Below, one piece after another: positions 54,867-59,990 of a DNA stretch of 59,990 nt. Position numbers and translations under genes: made by a program. Below the pieces are notes generated by a model. That model worked only from the letters and a program-made list of their open reading frames with translations. It was not told the origin of the DNA and did no database searches. This DNA is from Pseudomonadota bacterium. GTDB lineage: Bacteria; Myxococcota_A; Polyangia; Haliangiales; Haliangiaceae. Position 1 is the first letter of the stretch. Every line of letters starts with the position of its first letter. The stretch spans positions 1 through 59,990 of the forward strand of contig JAKSDA010000543.1 of assembly GCA_022360315.1 (NCBI GenBank), written 5' to 3'.

Positions 54867-56042
54867 TCATCGAGAACTCCTGATGGGTGCCGGCCCGGTT
54901 AATCTGCCGCCAAGTACTGCGTTTAATGTCACCTCGAGCAGTTCCAGGTCGTCCGAAGACTCTGCAATAGCGCAGTTCAGTCCGGCTGGCACGACCAAGG
55001 AGTCGGCAGCGTTTAGCCGCACTGTTCCGTGTCCCTGGCAGTGAAGCGTCACCGTGCCCGCGAGCGCGAAAAGAAAAAGCAATTCCGCGTTGTGACTCCA
55101 TTGCGGCGACCGGGTTGCGGTTGCCGTGGTTGCCGGGCGGACCACGCACACGTCAGCCAGACCGTCTGTGGCCGCTGCGATGCCGGTGTCCCGGCCTTCG
55201 AAGCCAGCGATTCGCCACGGCCTCCAGGTCGCTGCGGCCGCCACGTGTCGGACAAAACGCTGTCCGGCGAATTGCCGCTGTGGCCGCAGTGCAGGCGTCG
55301 GAAGTGGCAGATCGTGGTCCGCCACGGTTTCGTGCTCGGCTGGACAACCGATCTCGATCACCTCCAGCCCGGGAGAGCTTTCGAGCACTCGGTGACGAAT
55401 CTGTGGCGGCTGTAGCACGCAATCTCCCGCCTGCAGCACAAACGGCGGTCCCTGATCCTGGTAAACCACCCGTACCCAGCCCTTGTAGCAGTAGATCATC
55501 TGAAAGCGAACCCTGTGAAAGTGCACGTAGTCGGGCACGGGACCGCCATCTGGAATGTGGATATGCGACGCGATAAAGCGGCCTCCCTGGCGATCTGGGA
55601 TCAAGTCGCGGTAGCGCATCCCGGCGCGGCCCGTGCTCCAATCGGCCCGGTCACTCAGCTGGCTCAACACCAACGACGGCACCAGCGGTGGCACGAAGAG
55701 CGGGGGATCGGCAGCGATGAGTTGCACCCGCGTGCCATTGGGTGCGATCAGCTCCGAGGCACCATCGGCCAGGGCAGCGGGATCGCGGCAATACAACCGC
55801 AAGACACCGGGCGCGAGCGCTGCCTCGCTACCATTGTCGGGCAAGGTCATCCGGCTGACTCCTGCCAGCCGGATGCGCAGTCCATACCCGGACAGTACCG
55901 CTATCGAGGGATGATCAGCCGGAAAGATCGCCTCGATACGAAATCCCAGTCGCTCGGTGAAAAAAACCACAGTCGCGTCCAGCCCAGAGCACGGCAAGAC
56001 GACCTCTGCTGTATCGATCTGATGGGTGTTTTTGGGATTCAT
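54867..56042 (-). CDS. VOC (glyoxalase-like) domain fused to a bicupin
   Basis: 391 residues. Residues 5-110 look like a vicinal-oxygen-chelate half (AEVVLPCSGLDATVVFFTERLGFRIEAIFPADHPSIAVLSG). Residues 150-245 form a cupin with metal-site-like HIHIPDGG, DYVHFHRVRFQMIYCYKG and CVLQPPQIRHRV. Residues 300-380 form a second, weaker cupin (SHNAELLFLFALAGTVTLHCQ, LVVPAGLNCAI). The start ATG at 56042 fits the VOC domain better than the upstream start. No pathway is indicated by neighbours; it converges on the desaturase gene with a gap of 16 bases. A dioxygenase or sugar/aromatic-modifying role is possible but not supported further. Confidence 0.7.
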   Translation of the reverse strand: MNPKNTHQIDTAEVVLPCSGLDATVVFFTERLGFRIEAIFPADHPSIAVLSGYGLRIRLAGVSRMTLPDNGSEAALAPGVLRLYCRDPAALADGASELIAPNGTRVQLIAADPPLFVPPLVPSLVLSQLSDRADWSTGRAGMRYRDLIPDRQGGRFIASHIHIPDGGPVPDYVHFHRVRFQMIYCYKGWVRVVYQDQGPPFVLQAGDCVLQPPQIRHRVLESSPGLEVIEIGCPAEHETVADHDLPLPTPALRPQRQFAGQRFVRHVAAAATWRPWRIAGFEGRDTGIAAATDGLADVCVVRPATTATATRSPQWSHNAELLFLFALAGTVTLHCQGHGTVRLNAADSLVVPAGLNCAIAESSDDLELLEVTLNAVLGGRLTGPAPIRSSR

Positions 56043-56244
56043 GGTATGTCGCCAAAGTCTAACCGGATTGTGCAATCTGGCCGAACAGCGGCTCGGCTAG
56101 GCGGCCTCGACAGTACGAGCCCTGGCCGGCAAATACCGCGTGTCGTCCACGGCCTGACTAATAGCAGCCTCACGTGTGGACCGCGCTTGACAACACCTGG
56201 CGAGTGACACTGTCACCGATTCCTGTCGTGGTATGCTCCGGGCC

Positions 56245-56658
56245 ATGCCTGACTTCAGTCTGTTTGGAGACGATCACGTCCAGAAGTACGAGGAAACCGC
56301 CGGCAAGGTTGGCCACGACTGGAACGGAACGAGCTGTCTGGTGCTGCGCGCAAAGGGGCGCAAGTCCGGCGAGACGCGGAAGGTTCCTCTCATCTACGGG
56401 CGCGACGGCGACAACTATGTGGTCGTCGCGTCGAAAGGTGGGGCGCCCGAGCACCCCGGCTGGTACAAGAACCTGGTGGCCCATCCCAAGGTGGAGATTC
56501 AGGTATGGGGCGAAGTCATCCCGGTCACCGCCCACACCGGCACGGCGGAAGACAAACAGCGCGTCTGGCCCACCATGGTGGCACAATGGCCAGACTACGA
56601 CTCCTATCAGACGCGCAGCCCGCGCGACATCCCGGTAGTGCTGCTGAAGCCTCGCTGA
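56245..56658 (+). CDS. Deazaflavin (F420)-dependent nitroreductase-family protein
   Basis: 137 residues, a single split-barrel domain of the DDN (deazaflavin-dependent nitroreductase) family: KYEETAGKVGHDWNG, LVLRAKGRKSGETRKVPLIYGRDGDNYVVVASKGGAPEHPGWYKNLVAHPKVEIQV and VWPTMVAQWPDYDSYQTRSPRDIPVVLL all fit. Members use F420H2 or bind flavin, reducing quinones or nitro compounds. The ATG at 56245 is used; an ATG at 56233 is also in frame. Whether this organism makes F420 is not shown in the window. It ends 11 bases before the convergent RCC1 gene. Confidence 0.9.
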   Translation: MPDFSLFGDDHVQKYEETAGKVGHDWNGTSCLVLRAKGRKSGETRKVPLIYGRDGDNYVVVASKGGAPEHPGWYKNLVAHPKVEIQVWGEVIPVTAHTGTAEDKQRVWPTMVAQWPDYDSYQTRSPRDIPVVLLKPR

Positions 56659-56669
56659 ATGCTTTCGAA

Positions 56670-59393
56670 TCAAAGCAAAGGTACGTCGCCCAGGCCGATG
56701 GGCAGCCTGCCGCGACTGTTGATAAAGGCCTCTCCGTAGCCCAGTGTGCCGTTGCTCCCGTTGCGGCCCCAACACCTGACCACGCCGCTGGCCAGCACAG
56801 CACAGGTGTGAAATGAACCGGCAGTGATTTTTGTGATATGGTCGCCGACCGGAACTGCGGGCAACGAGGCCGCGTCGGTGAAATCGACGTTTGCATCCGG
56901 CCGATAGCCGAGCTGGCCCAGGCTATTGCTGCCCCAGCAGCGCGCGGTGCCGTCATCGAGCAGTGCGCAGGTGTGGCTCCGGCCCAGGGCCATCTGTTTG
57001 ATTCCGGCGGCAAGGGTAATGCCCTGGCTGTCGGGCTGTTCGCGCTGGATCAAGTCACCGTGGCCAAGTTGCCCGCCGTCATTTGCCCCCCAGCACTTGA
57101 TCGCCTGGTCCTGGGTGACAGCGCAGGTGTGAGCTATACCGGCAGCGATGTACACAGCGGGGCCGCCGAGGTCCACGGGATTGTCCGGCTGCGGTTCATA
57201 TCGTCTGGTGGTATCGCCACAGCCGAGCTGACCGAGGTTGTTCTTGCCCCAGCAGGTTACTGTCCCGGCCGTCGACAGCGCGCATGTATGGCCACCAAGG
57301 GCGAGTTGCTGCACCGGGGCGCCGACCGCGACGAGCTCTCGTGGGGTGTCGTGGTCGGTTCCCCGTCCGTAGCCGAGCTGGCCATCGTAGTGTTCTCCCC
57401 AGCAGGATACCCGGCCATTTTCGTAGAGCACACAGTTGTGGTCAGTTCCGGCGGCGAGCTGTTTTACAGGTTCATCGAAGGTCCAGGAACGAACCGGCTC
57501 GCGATGGGGCAAGAGATCTCTGGCGAAGCCGAGTGCGCCGTGTTCGTTGATTCCCCAGCAGTACAGCACCTGGCCCAACAATGCGCAGGTATGCGTGTTG
57601 CCCAGGGCGATATGGGTGACGCCGGACAGCTCTAGTTGCCCTACTGAGGCTGGAAATTCGTCCTCACCGATATTGACGTTGTCGCCATAGCCGAGCTGTC
57701 CGCCCTGATTGCGTCCCCAACAGCGCATCGTGCCGTTGCTCAATGCGGCACAGGTGTGCTCGGCGCCGGCACTGAGAGCGCCGATGGGACCGTCCTGCCC
57801 GAGCAGCGTTTGACAGTCGCCTGCGCCGAGCAGGGCGCAGGGATGGTCGAGAAATACGGTGAGCGGATTGCTCCACACCCGGTCCCGCTCATCTCTGCAG
57901 TCATCGTAGTCGCGATCCCCGATGTGGGCAGCGCTGTCGTTGGTCTGGCACAGATTGCCCCAGGCGCCGCTTCCTTGCCAGCACTGTCCGACCGGTCTGG
58001 CCGCGCATATATCGACGCCCTTGGGGCCGGCGCAAATGCGTTTGGCGGCATATGCCGCGCCGTCGCCCCAGCCTGGCGACCAGCATGAATAGGCATTCTG
58101 GTACACGACGATCTCCTGTCCTGCTGCGAGCCCGAGCTGATCGAGAAATGCGTCGTGCTCTTGCATTCGCCTGGCCGCGCCGCCGTCGCTACTCTGGTTG
58201 CACTGGATCAGATAGACCGGTCGTCGGTTTTGCGGGTCGTCACCAAAACGATAGACGACGGCATCGTCCTCGACCTGCACCGCGATATCGGCATTGACCG
58301 CGTCGCGTCCAAAAAGATTGCCGTAGAATGCGCCTTCGGCCCAGTGAAAAAACCGCTCCTCCCCGACTGGATAGACCGCATTGGACGGTTTCCGGGCAGG
58401 CAATGCACCGTCTTGCCGAGGAGGTGAGGCCATCACAGTAAAGGTGCTCGACTCACCGCAAGGAAACGACAGCGGTAGCCCGGGCTGGCCGCCGGCACAT
58501 GCACTGGCAGCAGAGGCCAGAGTTTTGCCACTGCCATAGTCACAGGCATCGCTTCCGTCGCATACCCGGAGCATCATATCATTGTCACATGGCGACGCGG
58601 GGTCGAGATCGACGGTGCTGCCCGGCTGACAGGCACCGACGTGGCCCGGACTCCAGCCGCAATTGCGCTGGGCAGGATTGGTCAGATGTGGCGGCGAACC
58701 GCTGCATTCCTGAATGCTCACCGGCTGGTCGAGGACCATACCGGGGGTATGGGCGGTGAGTCCGAGACCTTGCTCGTCCTGCACTCCGCGCAGAGATAGC
58801 GGTGCGCGCGCGCCAAAAGCGTTGCTGCGGGCCAAAATGCATGCGCTGACCAGCTCCTGGCACGATTGATCGGCGGCAATAGCGCCATCGGCCCAGGCCG
58901 GACACAGGCCAAAACCTCCGGTCCACGTCGCTGTATCGCCGGTTTCTGCGTCGCTCCAGGTGATCTCGATATCGCTGTCCACCGCGCACTCGACGATATA
59001 GCTCATCAGCTCTCGCGCCCAGGGATCGCGGAGCTGCTGGTGAAGACAGACTCCGTCCCCCCCCGGACAACTGGCAGGCTCGAACGCCGCAGTGCTGAGC
59101 GGATTGTCGAGCAGGGCCTGATTGGCCTCCGGATTGGCGAGAAGCGCGTTGAACATGAGCTGCTTGGAGCCCAATCGGTTGAGGATGGGGCCTTCTTCTC
59201 CCCTTTTGATCGCGCTCACATGACACGGGCCAGGTGATGCGTCGCCGGTAGGTCCGGCATCGGATATGGTGGGTATACTTCCATCGGGATTCTGGCTATC
59301 CGAGTCGCCCCCGGAGCAACTCGAGAGCAGTATCAACAGCACGAGTTTGGACCAGTAAATCGCCTGTTGTGGGCCGTTTGCCAGCTTTGTCAT
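56670..59393 (-). CDS. RCC1-repeat lipoprotein
   Basis: 907 residues. The ATG at 59393 follows GAGAGGAGGCAGA and gives a lipoprotein signal ending LLSSC. Residues 20-560 are a Cys-rich region without a clear family, with many short Cys pairs and Trp/Gly motifs (WGNLCQTND, NCGWSPGHVGAC). Seven RCC1-type repeats follow to the end, each of the form HTCAL-x-G-x-CWG-x-N-x2-GQLG-x-G, making a seven-bladed propeller. Surface display is expected. Such proteins are common in myxobacteria; the function is unknown. The N-terminal domain with the propeller as C-terminal half suggests a binding protein. It is monocistronic and converges on the nitroreductase-family gene. Confidence 0.88.
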   Translation of the reverse strand: MTKLANGPQQAIYWSKLVLLILLSSCSGGDSDSQNPDGSIPTISDAGPTGDASPGPCHVSAIKRGEEGPILNRLGSKQLMFNALLANPEANQALLDNPLSTAAFEPASCPGGDGVCLHQQLRDPWARELMSYIVECAVDSDIEITWSDAETGDTATWTGGFGLCPAWADGAIAADQSCQELVSACILARSNAFGARAPLSLRGVQDEQGLGLTAHTPGMVLDQPVSIQECSGSPPHLTNPAQRNCGWSPGHVGACQPGSTVDLDPASPCDNDMMLRVCDGSDACDYGSGKTLASAASACAGGQPGLPLSFPCGESSTFTVMASPPRQDGALPARKPSNAVYPVGEERFFHWAEGAFYGNLFGRDAVNADIAVQVEDDAVVYRFGDDPQNRRPVYLIQCNQSSDGGAARRMQEHDAFLDQLGLAAGQEIVVYQNAYSCWSPGWGDGAAYAAKRICAGPKGVDICAARPVGQCWQGSGAWGNLCQTNDSAAHIGDRDYDDCRDERDRVWSNPLTVFLDHPCALLGAGDCQTLLGQDGPIGALSAGAEHTCAALSNGTMRCWGRNQGGQLGYGDNVNIGEDEFPASVGQLELSGVTHIALGNTHTCALLGQVLYCWGINEHGALGFARDLLPHREPVRSWTFDEPVKQLAAGTDHNCVLYENGRVSCWGEHYDGQLGYGRGTDHDTPRELVAVGAPVQQLALGGHTCALSTAGTVTCWGKNNLGQLGCGDTTRRYEPQPDNPVDLGGPAVYIAAGIAHTCAVTQDQAIKCWGANDGGQLGHGDLIQREQPDSQGITLAAGIKQMALGRSHTCALLDDGTARCWGSNSLGQLGYRPDANVDFTDAASLPAVPVGDHITKITAGSFHTCAVLASGVVRCWGRNGSNGTLGYGEAFINSRGRLPIGLGDVPLL

Positions 59394-59849
59394 TCTGCCT
59401 CCTCTCGGTCGGTGGTCGATCGTCGATCGTCGTGCTGGATTCATCGTGCGTGATCGCCTTTGCCATCGCCTGGACGCCCGTCGAATGATGCGAAGCAGAG
59501 TTGTGACCGAACACAGCGGCCGGGCGGCCGGTTATCGGATCGGACAGACACATCAGCCATGGTTGTGAACTGGCGGCAGCCGCGCCAGATGATTCAGTGA
59601 GAGAATACCACTGTTTTGCCTTACACAGTATTGAGCAATGGTCATCGATACCAACTGCGATCCCCCACATTGTTTCATGATGAGCGGTGGAGGTGAGAAA
59701 GGTCGGACGCATTCGCACGCGTTGCAATCGAGATCCGCATACCCTTTCGCGCCCATGCATCGGGTTACTGGCCTTGTATCACGTTCTGTGAGATGGACAC
59801 TGTAGTCGTTTTCAGCAGATGTCACGGTCATCGAGTGTAACGCCGCGGT
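59394..59849. other. Intergenic gap before the right-hand repeat
   Basis: 456 bases upstream of the RCC1 gene. No gene with recognisable family; an open frame in the minus direction (about 59553-59831) has no supporting signal. It should contain the RCC1 promoter. Confidence 0.4.
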
Positions 59850-59990
59850 TTAGAGCCGGTCCAAAAACCTCGGACCGAGCCAGAGCGACGAGGCGCGCCG
59901 CCAGTGGGTGCGCGAGGAGTGGAGAATACTGGCTGTATTTGACCGACGAGCAAGCCCGCTGGCGGTGATGGATCGGCGCTCTGGCGACGC
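59850..59990. repeat. Dispersed inverted-end repeat, copy 3 (runs off the window)
   Basis: Starts with ttagagccggtccaaaaacc and matches the reverse complement of 37-201, with about 4 mismatches, to the last base. The far end lies outside the window. Orientation is opposite to copy 1. A frame through the repeat has no stops (REEWRILAVFDRRASPLAVM), but it is not credited as a gene. Confidence 0.75.

Noticed and set aside
59850..59990. Stop-free frame through the dispersed repeat as a protein gene
   Set aside because: No start or ribosome site; one of four substitutions is silent and three change residues, giving no sign of selection.

Overview
The window looks like chromosomal DNA of a Myxococcota (myxobacterial) genome. 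The basis is high G+C (about 60-68% in most genes I sampled), a lipoprotein made of myxobacterial Cys-rich DUF4215 repeats, an RCC1-repeat lipoprotein, several CHAT caspase-like proteases, sigma-54 two-component genes and a myxochelin-type catechol siderophore cluster. No rRNA, tRNA or CRISPR array was seen. The genus cannot be fixed from this sequence.

Layout. (a) 0.3-9.4 kb, plus strand: a pectate-lyase-like lipoprotein, a stand-alone CHAT protease, a CHAT-nSTAND NTPase with a membrane segment and coiled-coil tail (interrupted by one in-frame TAA), a TPR/membrane protein and a DUF4215 lipoprotein. (b) 10.1-17.1 kb, visibly lower G+C: SLC13-type anion symporter and glycerate kinase on plus; MFS transporter, class III aminotransferase and amidohydrolase on minus. 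(c) 17.2-31.9 kb, minus strand: a complete 2,3-dihydroxybenzoate/lysine siderophore locus. It runs TonB receptor - beta-propeller-like lipoprotein - PepSY membrane domain fused to isochorismate synthase - DHB-AMP ligase - isochorismatase/ArCP - ferric-siderophore reductase - DHB dehydrogenase - NRPS (C-A-PCP-reductase). Genes from the fusion to the NRPS overlap by 1-4 bases. Two Fur-like boxes lie upstream, the second in front of a small zinc-ribbon gene. (d) 33.0-36.7 kb: three-subunit molybdenum hydroxylase. (e) 37.0-45.0 kb: cytochrome c, trypsin/PDZ protease, then a signalling block (response regulator-PP2C-Hsp20 divergent from histidine kinase-sigma-54 regulator, then a second receiver). 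(f) 45.1-53.2 kb: secreted TPR-CHAT protease coupled to an M48-TPR metalloprotease, divergent from a DPP-IV-like peptidase. (g) 53.7-59.4 kb: fatty acid desaturase, VOC-cupin protein, deazaflavin-type nitroreductase, RCC1 lipoprotein.

A repeat of about 165 bp with inverted ends sits at the extreme left (37-201) and, in opposite orientation, at the extreme right (59850 to the edge). A 35-bp copy holding only the two ends lies at 36758-36792.

Most interesting: the PepSY-EntC fusion inside an XusABC-like receptor/lipoprotein/PepSY arrangement, two independent CHAT protease loci (one cytoplasmic with an nSTAND partner, one secreted and coupled to a metalloprotease), a Fur-box-controlled zinc-ribbon gene, and a 15-bp palindrome shared by two signalling promoters.
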